A stretch of 64,000 nt of DNA from assembly GCA_019187105.1 (NCBI GenBank), contig JABAQM010000001.1, forward strand, positions 2,510,734 to 2,574,733, read 5' to 3'. Below the pieces are notes generated by a model, which saw nothing but the letters and a program-made list of their open reading frames with translations, was not told the origin of the DNA and searched no databases. This DNA is from Fimbriimonadaceae bacterium (GTDB lineage Bacteria > Armatimonadota > Fimbriimonadia > Fimbriimonadales > Fimbriimonadaceae). Position 1 is the first letter of the stretch. Every line of letters begins with the position of its first letter. Positions 27,933-36,675 of this stretch are shown piece after piece. A program made the translations under genes and the position numbers.

Positions 27933-29443
27933 TGCAAGAAGTCGTTAAGAACATAGCCAAAATATCGGGCTTGGCTTCAAAGGACTTCCGCAATCGGTTG
28001 ATCCGGGCGACGCTGCTCACCCTTCTCGGCGCGGGGATCGGCGCGCTGCTGCTGTTCCACCGGCCGTGGCCGTGGGAAAGCCTGACCTTCGTCGGCATGG
28101 TCCTGGTCTCGGTCAGCGCCGTCGTGCTGGTCCGCTACCACCTGCAGCATTCCGAGCATCCGACACTCGAACCCCATATCCTGCAGCGAATTGTATGGCT
28201 GAACGCCATCCTGGCCATCCTCGGGATCCAGCTGCAAAACTACCTATTGGGAACGGCCGAGCTGCAAGGCAGTGGGTTTCTGGTAGCTGGGCCGATCGTT
28301 GCCATGACGATGCTGGTGTCGGCGCTCGCCGGTCCATCGATCGCGGTTTTCACCCAGACGGTCGTCGTTTTCCTGCTCTCCCTCTCCCGAGCCACCCCTG
28401 TCGATATGATGGGTGCGTCTTGGCTTGCCGGGGCGGTTGCGGCCCATGCGGTCAATCCCCTCAAGCGCCGAAGCGACCTCTTGCGAGCGGCAACGGTCCA
28501 GTCGCTTGCAATGGCTCTGCTCGGCGCCTGTATCTCGGCGATCTCGACAGACGATGCAAGACTGGTTCTGGAAAGTGCGGGATGGGCTGCTTTGGCCGGC
28601 ATTGGCGCGACCTCTATCTTCTGGCTGCTCGTGGGCGGGGAAGAGCGGTTATTCGGCATTGTCTCCGACTGGACGCTCCTGGAGCTGTGCAGCCCGGACC
28701 ATCCCCTAATCAGGGAGTTGTGCCTGCGGGCGCCTGGGACCTATGCCCATAGCGTTATGGTTGGGCAGCTTGCGGAGTCGGCGGCGAGAGAGATCGGCGC
28801 CAATCCCATCCTGTGCCGAGCCATGGCTTACTTCCACGACGTCGGCAAGATCCAGCGACCCAGCTTCTTCGTCGAGAACCAGGTAGGTGAGAATCCTCAC
28901 GACACGCTTTCGCCCAGCCTCAGTGCGAACATAATCGCCGCCCACGTTCGCGACGGGCTGGAGCTCGCGAGGGAGTATGGATTGCCGCAGACCTTGCGCG
29001 ATGCGATTGCGGAGCACCACGGCACCACGCTGATCGCTTACTTCTATGACCGGGCGCGCAACCAAGCCGGAGGCGAGGAAGCTGTTCTCGAGCAGTTTTT
29101 CCGTTATGAGGGACCAAAGCCGCAAACCAAGGAGACGGCGATCCTGATGCTCGCCGATACCGTCGAGGCGGCAAGCCGAACGATTCCTCGGAGCAACACA
29201 GAATTGCTCGAATCGACCGTTTGGCGTCTCGTCGATGATCGCCGGGCAGACGGTCAGCTGGACCAATGCGACCTGACGCTCAACGAGCTACAAGTCATCC
29301 AGCGGGCATTCGTTCACGCCATGGGCGCGCTAAGACACGACCGAGTCGCCTATCCTGAACAAGAAAGCAATGTCCCCAGCATCGAAACGGCGAATCTTCG
29401 TGTACAACGAATCGCACAAGCGGATTCCGACCTTGGCGATTAA
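27932..29443 (+). CDS. 7TM-HD family phosphohydrolase (PgpH-type, shortened)
   Basis: Membrane HD-domain protein of 503 residues. Residues 25-240 hold about seven hydrophobic helices; the HD domain follows, with TYAHSVMVGQLAE near residue 270 (metal His), AYFHDVGKI near 298 (HD pair), HDTLSPSLSANIIAAHV near 325 and AEHHGTT near 358. Relatives such as PgpH degrade cyclic di-AMP. The usual large N-terminal extracellular domain of PgpH is absent here. It opens a cluster with ybeY, dgkA-PAP2 and a CBS hemolysin, a conserved order in many phyla. The end overlaps ybeY by 74 bases. Confidence 0.9.
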   Translation: MQEVVKNIAKISGLASKDFRNRLIRATLLTLLGAGIGALLLFHRPWPWESLTFVGMVLVSVSAVVLVRYHLQHSEHPTLEPHILQRIVWLNAILAILGIQLQNYLLGTAELQGSGFLVAGPIVAMTMLVSALAGPSIAVFTQTVVVFLLSLSRATPVDMMGASWLAGAVAAHAVNPLKRRSDLLRAATVQSLAMALLGACISAISTDDARLVLESAGWAALAGIGATSIFWLLVGGEERLFGIVSDWTLLELCSPDHPLIRELCLRAPGTYAHSVMVGQLAESAAREIGANPILCRAMAYFHDVGKIQRPSFFVENQVGENPHDTLSPSLSANIIAAHVRDGLELAREYGLPQTLRDAIAEHHGTTLIAYFYDRARNQAGGEEAVLEQFFRYEGPKPQTKETAILMLADTVEAASRTIPRSNTELLESTVWRLVDDRRADGQLDQCDLTLNELQVIQRAFVHAMGALRHDRVAYPEQESNVPSIETANLRVQRIAQADSDLGD

Positions 29444-29852
29444 ACAGGCGATGCACTCCTTGCTCGACTACCACAACGCTCCTGATGGGGATGTTTCGGT
29501 GGCAATCGTGGGCAACGAAAAGATCCGGGAGCTCAATCGAACCTACCGGGAGCTCGACGAGCCCACCGACGTGTTAACTTTCACCGAGAAGCGAGAATTT
29601 CTCCACGAACCCCTCGGAGAAATCGTCATATCCTATGATATGGCTCGACAGCAGGCTGCGGCGCGGGGCGCCGCCACCGACCACGAGCTGATCTGCCTAA
29701 CGATTCATGGTGGTCTCCACCTTCTAGGATTCGATGATTCGACCGATAATGAACGGGACGAGATGATTCGTTCAATGAACGATCATCTGCGCCGCCTCGA
29801 AATGGAGACTGACGAAAACTGGAGCTCGCTACCCCATGGAGGGTGTGCTTGA
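29370..29852 (+). CDS. ybeY: Endoribonuclease YbeY with altered zinc site
   Basis: Zinc-dependent RNase needed for 16S rRNA 3'-end maturation and ribosome quality control. The 160-residue protein has LNRTYRELDEPTDVLTF near residue 52 (pattern) and LGEIVIS near 83, both typical. The zinc motif reads HGGLHLLGFDD near 114: the usual third histidine (H-x3-H-x5-H in HGxLHLxGYDH) is replaced by Asp. The metal could still bind through the Asp. The start ATG lies 74 bases inside the upstream gene, with AAGAAAG before it. Confidence 0.92.
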   Translation: MSPASKRRIFVYNESHKRIPTLAIKQAMHSLLDYHNAPDGDVSVAIVGNEKIRELNRTYRELDEPTDVLTFTEKREFLHEPLGEIVISYDMARQQAAARGAATDHELICLTIHGGLHLLGFDDSTDNERDEMIRSMNDHLRRLEMETDENWSSLPHGGCA

Positions 29853-30568
29853 GCGTCGCCGAACGCCGAGATTTCGTCGCCCCGTTCAGAGTCGCTATGA
29901 GCGGCTTGGTCCACACGTTCCGCACCCAGCGGCACATGAGGATCCATCTCTATATCACGCTCATCGTGGTGCTGGGAGCGATGCTTCTGAACCTGCGGAT
30001 CCGCGAGATTCTGGTTCTGCTTTTCATGGTGAACTTCGTTCTGGTTGCGGAGATGTTTAACAGCGCGATCGAAGCCACCGTGGACCTTGTCTCGCCAACT
30101 TACAATCCTCTGGCGAAGTTCGCCAAGGACATTGCCGCCGGAGCCGTCCTGATCACGACGATCATGGCTATTGTGGTGGGAGCGCTGATCGCACTCGGCG
30201 ACGATACTTGGGAGCGCATCAAGATCAGTCTTACCGCAGAGACGCTCGGAATTCCGGTTGCCACACGACTGGTTGTCGCCATTCCCATCATTCTGGTTCT
30301 CGTCGTTATCGGGAAGGGACTTGGCAAGCGGGGACAGGTCCTCAAGGGCGGGCTGGTCAGCGGCCACGCGGCCTTTGCCTTCTTCTTTGCCGGCGCAATC
30401 GTGTTCCTCAGCGACCAGGCCATCGTTGCCGCCTTGGCCATTCTGCTTGCGGCGATTGTCGCGCAAAGCCGCTGGGAAGCCAAGATACATTCGGTTTTCG
30501 AGTTGACGTTGGGAGCAACCGTGGGCTCACTGGTCGCGGTACTCCTCTTTGCCCTCACCCCGAAATGA
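29849..30568 (+). CDS. Undecaprenol/diacylglycerol kinase fused to PAP2 phosphatase
   Basis: The N-terminal half is a DgkA-type kinase: three helices with AEMFNSAIEATVDLVSP near residue 65 (pattern E-x-x-N-S/T-A-I-E) and AKDIAAGAVL near 94. The C-terminal half (from about 150) is a PAP2-like phosphatase with GGLVSGHAAFAF near 170 and SRWEAKIHSVFELTLG near 208. The two could phosphorylate and dephosphorylate undecaprenol in one protein. Start TTG 29849 overlaps the ybeY stop (TTGA) and has GGAGGG 5 bases upstream; GTG 29843 is an alternative. Length 239 residues. Confidence 0.88.
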   Translation: MSVAERRDFVAPFRVAMSGLVHTFRTQRHMRIHLYITLIVVLGAMLLNLRIREILVLLFMVNFVLVAEMFNSAIEATVDLVSPTYNPLAKFAKDIAAGAVLITTIMAIVVGALIALGDDTWERIKISLTAETLGIPVATRLVVAIPIILVLVVIGKGLGKRGQVLKGGLVSGHAAFAFFFAGAIVFLSDQAIVAALAILLAAIVAQSRWEAKIHSVFELTLGATVGSLVAVLLFALTPK

Positions 30569-30581
30569 TGATGTCGTCCGA

Positions 30582-32024
30582 ATGAAAACCGAGCCCCCAG
30601 AACGTCTCCGGCCAACCGGCCGCGTATCACCCTTTCCTGGCCTTGCTGCCGTAGCCATCGTCTTGGCGATGCCCATCTTTGCCTTTGCCGCAGTGGGGGA
30701 CGCTCAGGCGATCGGGATCGAATCCGAATCGTGGCTTTGGCCCTCCCTTCTTGGGTTTGTGCTCTCGATCGGTCTTAATGCGCTGGCTACGGCCTCCGTA
30801 ACCGCATTTGAACTCGTCAGGCCAGCCCACCAAAAGCTGTTCGACAAGGAGAGCCGGGAATACCGGCGGCTCGACCGGATCATCTGTCAGCGCGGCTCCT
30901 TCGTGGCGGCCAGCCAATTGGCCGGTCATACGTTCCGGGCCTGGCTGATGTTGTTCAGCTTCCTCCCCTCGCCGTACCTCGCCGCCCAGATCGTCGGCGG
31001 GCAGCCCTCGTGGCTGCAGATCATCGGTACGGCGATCGTGATCAGTATTGTCGCCACGATTGCCAATCTCGCGGTGGGAGAAATCGCACCGCGAGGTTAT
31101 GCGGCCAGCCGGCCCGCTCGGGCGGCAACGCTGCTGTATCCGTTCGGCGCGGTCATGGTGCCTATTTTTGGCCCGATTGGGAGCGTTCTTGTTCGGATCG
31201 GAGGTTTGATTACCAGTCGGTTCGGAGTAAAGGCCGCCTTCATTCTTGCCAACGAAACGGAGGAGGAGATCAAGATCCTGGTCGAGAGCGCCGAGCAGAA
31301 GGGCGAGATTGAGACCGAGGAGCGGCAGCTGCTTCACAGCGTGTTTGAATTCGGCGATACCATCGTCAGGGAAGTCATGACGCCCCGCGTCGACATGGAC
31401 GCGATGCCAATCGAGAGCGAGCCGATCGAGGTCTTGACTCTCATCAGGGAATCGGGCCACTCCCGCATACCTCTCTACGAGGGAACCGACGACCAGATCC
31501 TCGGCATCATTCATGCCAAAGACCTGCTGATGTCGATGCTGCAAGAGGGGGACGGCGTTTCGCTCCGGAAGCTGATGCGGCCAGCCATGTTCGTGCCAGA
31601 AAACAAGCCACTCAGCGATCTGATGCGCGAAATGCGACAGAACCGAAGCCAGATGGCCGTGGTCCAGGACGAGTTCGGTGGAACCGCCGGCATTGTGACG
31701 ATCGAGGACATCGTCGAGGAACTGGTCGGTGACATCGTCGACGAATACGATGTCGAGGAGCCCGAGCTGATCAAGAATGGCGCGGGCTACATCGTTAGCG
31801 GGAAGGCCAATCTCTACGACGTCAACGAGGAAATTGGCTCCTCGTTCCATAGCGACCAGTTCGATACCCTTGGCGGTTATGTCTTCGGGCTCTTTGGCCG
31901 CCAGCCTCGGCTCGATGAGAGCATCGAGGCCGATGGCTACCGATTCAATGTCAAGGAGACCGATGGACGCCGGGTCGGCAAGCTGTATGTCGAACCTCTG
32001 CCTGAGACGGAGAGCGTCGCGTAA
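30582..32024 (+). CDS. CNNM/CorC-type transporter-like protein with CBS domains
   Basis: The 480-residue hemolysin-C family protein, thought to move or sense divalent cations. Residues of about 15-200 form the DUF21 membrane domain with three or four helices. ETEERQLLHSVFEFGDTIVREVMTPR near residue 250 (pattern) links to two CBS domains (about 265-385), followed by VVQDEFGGTAGIVTIEDIVEELVG (pattern) and a C-terminal CorC/HlyC domain (about 400-475). ATG 30582 is chosen over a TTG at 30549 inside the previous gene. It ends the cluster that starts with the 7TM-HD gene. Confidence 0.92.
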   Translation: MKTEPPERLRPTGRVSPFPGLAAVAIVLAMPIFAFAAVGDAQAIGIESESWLWPSLLGFVLSIGLNALATASVTAFELVRPAHQKLFDKESREYRRLDRIICQRGSFVAASQLAGHTFRAWLMLFSFLPSPYLAAQIVGGQPSWLQIIGTAIVISIVATIANLAVGEIAPRGYAASRPARAATLLYPFGAVMVPIFGPIGSVLVRIGGLITSRFGVKAAFILANETEEEIKILVESAEQKGEIETEERQLLHSVFEFGDTIVREVMTPRVDMDAMPIESEPIEVLTLIRESGHSRIPLYEGTDDQILGIIHAKDLLMSMLQEGDGVSLRKLMRPAMFVPENKPLSDLMREMRQNRSQMAVVQDEFGGTAGIVTIEDIVEELVGDIVDEYDVEEPELIKNGAGYIVSGKANLYDVNEEIGSSFHSDQFDTLGGYVFGLFGRQPRLDESIEADGYRFNVKETDGRRVGKLYVEPLPETESVA

Positions 32025-32032
32025 CCCTCAGC

Positions 32033-32038
32033 CATACT
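32033..32038 (+). promoter_or_regulatory. -10-like box CATACT before the 32046 gene
   Basis: CATACT ends 7 bases before ATG 32046. A GGAAGG between them could also serve as ribosome binding site, so this one is ambiguous. Confidence 0.35.
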
Positions 32039-32045
32039 GGAAGGC

Positions 32046-32792
32046 ATGAAAATCGGCGTACAACTCTACACGGTCCGCGACGACATGCACAAGTCGCCCG
32101 TAGACACCCTCAATGCCTTGGGAAAGATGGGGTACCGGTACGTCGAAACGGCGGGTTTCGCCGGTAAGTCTGCGAAGGAATTCAGCGGTTGGCTCCAAGA
32201 CGCCGGCCTAAAGGCAAGCGGTATGCACGTGGGGATCGAGGCGTGCGAGAAGGAGCTCAATCAGATTCTCGACGATGCCGCCGTGCTCGATTGTCCCTAC
32301 ATCATCGTCCCTTGGATCCCTGAAGCGGTTTATAAGGATGGGTGGGACCTGGCGGGGCAGCGCCTCGAGAAGATAGGAGAAAAGGTTGCGGTGGCGGGTC
32401 GTGAATTCGCCTATCACAACCATAGCTTCGAATTTGTCGACGTGAAGGGAAAGTCCGGTTTCGAGATTCTGTTTTCTGCGGCCTGTCCGGACTGCCTCGT
32501 GGCCCAGATCGACCTGTGGTGGGCTTATTGTGGGATGAAAGACCCCGCCGGTCTCGTCAAGAAGTTTGGCGAACGAACAAAGCTCGTGCATCTGAAGGAT
32601 GGCAAATCCTGCAGCGAGGACGTCCATGCGGCGGCGGGCGACGGAGTCATGCCTTGGGATGCCGTACTGGATGCTTGCCGCAAGGCAAAAGTCGACTATG
32701 GAATCGTGGAGCTTGATACGAGCCCCTGCAAGCCACTCGATTCCGTGGACAAGTCCCTTCGGTTCTTCCGATCCAAAGGATTCCGAGACTGA
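32046..32792 (+). CDS. Sugar phosphate isomerase/epimerase, TIM barrel
   Basis: Xylose-isomerase-like protein of 248 residues, AP endonuclease 2 superfamily. MKIGVQLYTVRDDM at the start, FAYHNHSFEF near residue 120 (metal His), a D-x-W-W motif (QIDLWWAYCG) near 157, KLVHLKDGK near 180 (His and Asp/Lys) and a late E in GIVELDT near 222 give the expected metal-binding set. It likely isomerises or epimerises a sugar or inositol derivative; the substrate cannot be told. The next gene converges and ends at 32793. Confidence 0.88.
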   Translation: MKIGVQLYTVRDDMHKSPVDTLNALGKMGYRYVETAGFAGKSAKEFSGWLQDAGLKASGMHVGIEACEKELNQILDDAAVLDCPYIIVPWIPEAVYKDGWDLAGQRLEKIGEKVAVAGREFAYHNHSFEFVDVKGKSGFEILFSAACPDCLVAQIDLWWAYCGMKDPAGLVKKFGERTKLVHLKDGKSCSEDVHAAAGDGVMPWDAVLDACRKAKVDYGIVELDTSPCKPLDSVDKSLRFFRSKGFRD

Positions 32793-33896
32793 TCAGGCGA
32801 GCTCGGCACTTGAGACGCTTTCCGGTTCGATTGCCTTCTTGAAGTGCTGCTCGAAGATGACCATTTCGCTACGATGCTTCGCAACGTAATCTGTCACGGC
32901 CTTGAGGTTATGGGCCCCTTTGGTTCGGACGAGGTCCCACTCCCAGAGGGTATGAAGGCACAGAGACTTTGGCGCCTCTTCCGATCGGAAGCCGTTGCTG
33001 TCGTTGTACCAATCAGCCTTGACGCCGGTGACCGACGTGTGCTTCATCCGGTGTTGGCTCAGGTAGCACTCGAATCCGAGCCGGTCGAGGGCAGGGCCAA
33101 GATAAGGATGTGGCCGGTTGAAAGGCGGGATGTAGGTGAGGATTTCCCGTTGGAAGATGTCCTCAAGCCGTTCCATGCCGATCGTCAGTTTCTCCATGAC
33201 GACTTCGGGATGATCGCCCCTGAACTCGGACTGCCACATCGGTGAAACCAAGTTCTTGAAGCGATAGACGAGTCGGCCAAGCGGCCGATTGACTCGCTTA
33301 TTGTAAACGTCGCCCGACCGACGCAGTTCTCCAGATAGCTTCCAGTAGTTGTGGTCGAAGCCATGAAGGCAGGGGATGATGTATCGCAGAGAGGAAAGGA
33401 ACGAAACGGCTTGACGGTCAAGCAAGCCAGGCGAAATGCCCAAATGGTAGGTCACGCCGGCGGCTTCAAAATGTTCGAGGATCGCGTTGACCTCGACCAT
33501 ATCCTTCAACTTGGGCCGGATGCCGGTAGGGTAGTCGTCAATGCGCAGCGTCGGTACGGGGAGCTTCCCTCGCCATACGCCAAGTCGCACGCTAAGTCCT
33601 TCGTCGATTCGGATGCGACCCTCGAAATCAAACGGGTCGCTGGTTCGAAGGGCCGTGTCCGGCTGAATCACCACGACCCATGGGTGTCGGAACCGCAAGT
33701 CATGTACGAACGGCTCTCCGGCGAGCGGAGCGGTAACCACGGGTATGCCCCGGGACATCTGGGACAGACCTTTCCGCCTTTGCGCTTCGTCGATGGGTTC
33801 AAAAATCGCCGGCTCGCCATTAGCCATCGAGGTCCAGGCCGTTAGCGAGGACAAAATGCCGGCAACTCGCCGGGCGAGCCCTGATGAGATATTCAT
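32793..33896 (-). CDS. Polysaccharide-deacetylase-like protein (DUF2334/NodB-type)
   Basis: The 367-residue protein has TLRIDDYPTG near residue 115, the double Asp of the NodB metal site, then LHGFDHNYW near 177 with the metal histidine, and TYIPPFNRPHPYLGPALDRLG near 268 (pattern P-P-F-x-R-x-x), which corresponds to the later catalytic block. This matches the DUF2334 or short polysaccharide-deacetylase group acting on cell-surface glycans. ATG 33896 has GAGGTG 3 bases upstream; earlier ATGs extend it without support. No clear signal peptide. Confidence 0.7.
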   Translation of the reverse strand: MNISSGLARRVAGILSSLTAWTSMANGEPAIFEPIDEAQRRKGLSQMSRGIPVVTAPLAGEPFVHDLRFRHPWVVVIQPDTALRTSDPFDFEGRIRIDEGLSVRLGVWRGKLPVPTLRIDDYPTGIRPKLKDMVEVNAILEHFEAAGVTYHLGISPGLLDRQAVSFLSSLRYIIPCLHGFDHNYWKLSGELRRSGDVYNKRVNRPLGRLVYRFKNLVSPMWQSEFRGDHPEVVMEKLTIGMERLEDIFQREILTYIPPFNRPHPYLGPALDRLGFECYLSQHRMKHTSVTGVKADWYNDSNGFRSEEAPKSLCLHTLWEWDLVRTKGAHNLKAVTDYVAKHRSEMVIFEQHFKKAIEPESVSSAELA

Positions 33897-34398
33897 CAGC
33901 ACCTCGGGACCTCCCGCATGACGCATGGGTTCATCTGTTCGGATGGTTTGCAGCCGGTTTGGTCGTGGTTCGCCCAACTAATTTCCTTTCCTCGCAAAGT
34001 GAATGGCGCGTGGACCGCCACGGACCACAAACCCATTGCCCTCATCACCGTGCCCATCCACGTTGCCGTGGTTTCCCTCTGGGGCGGCTCCCACGCGACG
34101 ACATGCGACCCGCGACTAATTTATACATCAAGAATCGGCGCAGTGTGTCGTTGCGGGTGTCAACACACCGAAATCCTAGTATTCGTGCCTCAGCTCGGGC
34201 ACAGTATTATGAGGGGACTGCGCCGGTGAAGTATATAAGTATGCTAAGGGCAAGCTGGCGAGACTTGCTCCCGTCTGATACCTCGTTAACCTAGACCCAT
34301 AGTCGAAGCCCGGAGCTTTTTGCGGCTCGTTTCGCTTGCTTCTGGGTATGGTCACGTTTCAGGCTTCGCAACGAAAACCAGCGACCTGACATTAGGAT
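33897..34398. other. Intergenic region, no gene recognised
   Basis: About 500 bases between divergent genes. Two overlapping plus-strand open frames (around 33884-34294) have no start signals and atypical composition. It should contain the mntR promoter; ACATTAGGAT directly abuts ATG 34399 but I cannot define a -10 with confidence. Confidence 0.45.
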
Positions 34399-34806
34399 AT
34401 GCCCGACAATCGCTTCGCTCGTACCCGACAAGACCACAGTCGCGAGACCGCCGAAGATTACGCGGAGCTCATCGATAGTCTCATTGCCGAGAAGGGTGAA
34501 GCGCGGTCGGTGGACTTGGCCGAACGCCTAGGGGTGAGCCAGGTGACCGTTGGCAAGACAATCCAGCGACTCATTCGCGAAGGAGTGGTCATCCAAGAGC
34601 CCTATCGGAGCATCTTCCTAACCGAGCAGGGCAAGCGCCTCGCCGACGAGTCGAGGGAACGGCATCATCTCGTGCTCCAGTTCTTGCTTAAGCTCGGCGT
34701 GCCCGAAGGTGTCGCCGAAGCAGACGCGGAAGGCATCGAGCACCACGTCAGCAGCTCGACCCTGGACGCGATGCGCGCGTTTCTTGCCGCAAGAAAGAAA
34801 GCCTAA
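34399..34806 (+). CDS. mntR: Manganese-responsive regulator MntR (DtxR family)
   Basis: The 135-residue metalloregulator. Residues 15-80 form the winged helix: EDYAELIDSLIAEKGEARSVDLAERLGVSQVTVGKTI is the helix-turn-helix pattern of the proteobacterial-type MntR. PYRSIFLTEQG follows in the wing. The C-terminal half, with RHHLVLQFLLKLGVP and the DAEGIEHHVS motif near residue 113, carries the metal ligands (Asp, Glu, His). It usually represses Mn importers; no transporter gene is next to it. The SH3-like domain of DtxR is absent, as normal for MntR. Confidence 0.92.
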   Translation: MPDNRFARTRQDHSRETAEDYAELIDSLIAEKGEARSVDLAERLGVSQVTVGKTIQRLIREGVVIQEPYRSIFLTEQGKRLADESRERHHLVLQFLLKLGVPEGVAEADAEGIEHHVSSSTLDAMRAFLAARKKA

Positions 34807-34824
34807 GAAAACAAGCCATTCTGG

Positions 34825-34830
34825 TAAGAT
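34825..34830 (+). promoter_or_regulatory. -10 box TAAGAT before the Lrp-type gene
   Basis: TAAGAT ends 6 bases before GTG 34837, no Shine-Dalgarno sequence; predicted leaderless start. Confidence 0.45.
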
Positions 34831-34836
34831 CGTTTT

Positions 34837-35301
34837 GTGCGGGTGCGTCTGGATGAACTGGATCTGAAGATTCTTAGGATTCTACAAGAGGACGGCAGAG
34901 TGACCAATGCTGACTTGGCCAGAATGATCGGCCTGTCCCCGCCCAGTGCGCTCCAACGGGTGCGTAAGCTCGAAGAGCTGCGTTTGGTGAAGGGTTACGT
35001 GGCCCTGTTAAGTCCAGAAAGGCTGGGCTACGGCCTAACCGTATTCGCCCAGGTTTCGCTTGCTCTCCACCAGGACAAGGCCATCGAGCGCTTCAAGCGG
35101 GAAGTCGGCGAGATTCCACAAGTGATTGAGGCCTACAACGTGAGCGGGGAATTCGACTACCTCCTAAAAATCGTAGTCGAAGATATGCGCGCCTACGAGA
35201 CTCTCATTAGGGAAAGGCTCTCCACGATCAAGGGCCTCAGCAAGATTCAGAGCTGCTTCGTGCTTTCGGCGGCGAAGCAGACGACCAAACTCCCTCTGTA
35301 A
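34837..35301 (+). CDS. Lrp/AsnC family transcriptional regulator
   Basis: The 154-residue protein with GTG start. Residues 4-55 are the helix-turn-helix (LDELDLKILRILQEDGR, then NADLARMIGLSPPSALQRVRKLE as recognition part). Residues of about 65-148 form the RAM ligand-binding domain, with VIEAYNVSGEFDYLLKI near 100 and the late C-F-V-L pattern. Such proteins usually sense an amino acid and assemble into octamers. The neighbouring acetyltransferase starts 10 bases later but has its own -10 box. Confidence 0.93.
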   Translation: MRVRLDELDLKILRILQEDGRVTNADLARMIGLSPPSALQRVRKLEELRLVKGYVALLSPERLGYGLTVFAQVSLALHQDKAIERFKREVGEIPQVIEAYNVSGEFDYLLKIVVEDMRAYETLIRERLSTIKGLSKIQSCFVLSAAKQTTKLPL

Positions 35302-35304
35302 ACT
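35299..35304 (+). promoter_or_regulatory. -10 box TAAACT before the acetyltransferase gene
   Basis: TAAACT, overlapping the Lrp stop, ends 6 bases before ATG 35311; predicted leaderless start. Confidence 0.4.
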
Positions 35305-35310
35305 CGCCTC

Positions 35311-36459
35311 ATGGGAATCGTCGTTCGGCGGTATCGAGAGGACGACCGGGAGACGTATGCCCAAGTGCATGGAGACGTCTACCGGGACGGCACGCCGCTT
35401 CGCCCCGATGAGGCGATCGAGAAGGAGGGCGACATGCTCGCCTTTGTTGCCGAGTGCGACGGAGAGGTCGTCGGCGGTTACCGGCAGTTGGAAGCAACAT
35501 TTTCGTGGAACGGCCAAGGCCTTTGGGGCGCCGGCATTGCAGGGGTCGCCGTCAGTCCAGCTGCTCGTCGTCAAGGCGTTGGCGCCGCGCTCATGGAAGA
35601 CTCCGTGCGACAGATGAAGGACGAAGGGCGAGTGCTTGCCGCTCTCTATCCTTTTCGATCGAGCTTCTATCAGCGGTTCGGCTATGAGAATTGTGGCTGC
35701 AAGCTGAAGATCACCTGTCCCCAGCACCGGATGCCCAGGGGGGACGAGTCCTTCGATTCCCGCCGGCTTACGATCGCAGACGTGGAGGAGTTGGATGCGT
35801 GTCACAAACGCCATGCCGCCCGATACAACGGGATCTGGCTTCGCACTCACATCCAGTGGGCAGAGGAACTCGCTTCACCGCGCCGAATCTTCGGAATCGG
35901 CAAGCCTGTTAAGGGCTACCTATTTTTCGACAAGGATGCCGGCTTTTGGGTGCCTGGCAACTTGGGCGAGTTGGTTTGGGATTCAGCCGAAGCGTATGAA
36001 GGGCTGCTCGGCTTGATGCGGAGTGTTGCGATCAACAAATCCGCCTTAAGCTGGAACGAGCCCAGCGACTCGCCCTTTGTCGCTTCCTACTTGGAGCAGG
36101 GGGTTGCCGTGGAAGTGGAGCGGCCCGTCATGTACCGGCTGTTGGATGTCGTGGCCGGTTTGTCGCGCCTGCGAACCGACCGGCAGTTATCGTTTTGCTT
36201 CCAGGTCCATGATCACAACCTCCCAGAGAACTCGGGCGAGTGGCGTGTGGAAAGCGGTCCCGATCGCTGCGAGGTCACACGCGGAGGCTCCCCGGACTTC
36301 CGACTCGACATTCGCCGTCTAACTCAGGCGTTCATGGGAGAGCCTGCCCTGGATCAGCTTCTTGGCCAAGGCGCGGTTGAAGTTCTGAATCCTCCTGGAG
36401 CACGATCGGCTGTGGAAGCACTGCCGCACCGACCGGTTTATTGCATCGACCAGTTCTGA
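35311..36459 (+). CDS. Eis-like GNAT N-acetyltransferase
   Basis: The 382-residue protein has the three-part Eis layout. An N-terminal GNAT domain carries the acetyl-CoA loop GVAVSPAARRQGVGAALM near residue 73 (V-x-P-x-x-R-x-x-G-x-G). A second GNAT-like domain lies in the middle (about 160-285). A C-terminal sterol-carrier-like (SCP2) domain of about 100 residues ends at CIDQF; family enzymes use the terminal carboxylate and an aromatic residue in catalysis. Relatives acetylate aminoglycosides or protein lysines, but the natural substrate here is unknown. Confidence 0.88.
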   Translation: MGIVVRRYREDDRETYAQVHGDVYRDGTPLRPDEAIEKEGDMLAFVAECDGEVVGGYRQLEATFSWNGQGLWGAGIAGVAVSPAARRQGVGAALMEDSVRQMKDEGRVLAALYPFRSSFYQRFGYENCGCKLKITCPQHRMPRGDESFDSRRLTIADVEELDACHKRHAARYNGIWLRTHIQWAEELASPRRIFGIGKPVKGYLFFDKDAGFWVPGNLGELVWDSAEAYEGLLGLMRSVAINKSALSWNEPSDSPFVASYLEQGVAVEVERPVMYRLLDVVAGLSRLRTDRQLSFCFQVHDHNLPENSGEWRVESGPDRCEVTRGGSPDFRLDIRRLTQAFMGEPALDQLLGQGAVEVLNPPGARSAVEALPHRPVYCIDQF

Positions 36460-36467
36460 TCCAAGCA

Positions 36468-36626
36468 TTACTCGCTTGCAAGAAAAAGTGCACAGATCGC
36501 CATGAGGGCGGGAAACACGCAGGTTTGAATGCCCCAAGTCTGGTAGCACCACAGGCCGGTTCCGGCTAGTGCCAGGCTGCAGGTGAGGGCAAGAACACGC
36601 CCTCCGATCGCTTCAGTTCTCCTCAT
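36468..36626 (-). CDS. Possible small membrane protein
   Basis: The 52-codon frame on the minus strand encodes a basic N-terminus (MRRTEAIGGR), then two hydrophobic segments (VLALTCSLALAGTGLW and FPALMAICALFLA) and an Asp/Glu-poor end. Its composition is that of a real double-spanning mini-protein, but there is no good ribosome binding site before ATG 36626. It ends 8 bases from the converging acetyltransferase gene. I know no family. Confidence 0.4.
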   Translation of the reverse strand: MRRTEAIGGRVLALTCSLALAGTGLWCYQTWGIQTCVFPALMAICALFLASE

Positions 36627-36675
36627 CACGCATGGAGAACGCCGGGGCTACTTTGCGGTGTCGGCGGAATTTTTC

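Noticed and set aside
33884-34294. Two overlapping plus-strand frames before mntR
   Set aside because: No start signals, Cys/His/Arg-rich composition, and partly antisense to the deacetylase-like gene.
34837-36459. Lrp regulator and acetyltransferase as one operon
   Set aside because: The acetyltransferase has its own -10 box 6 bases before the start, so separate transcription is as likely.
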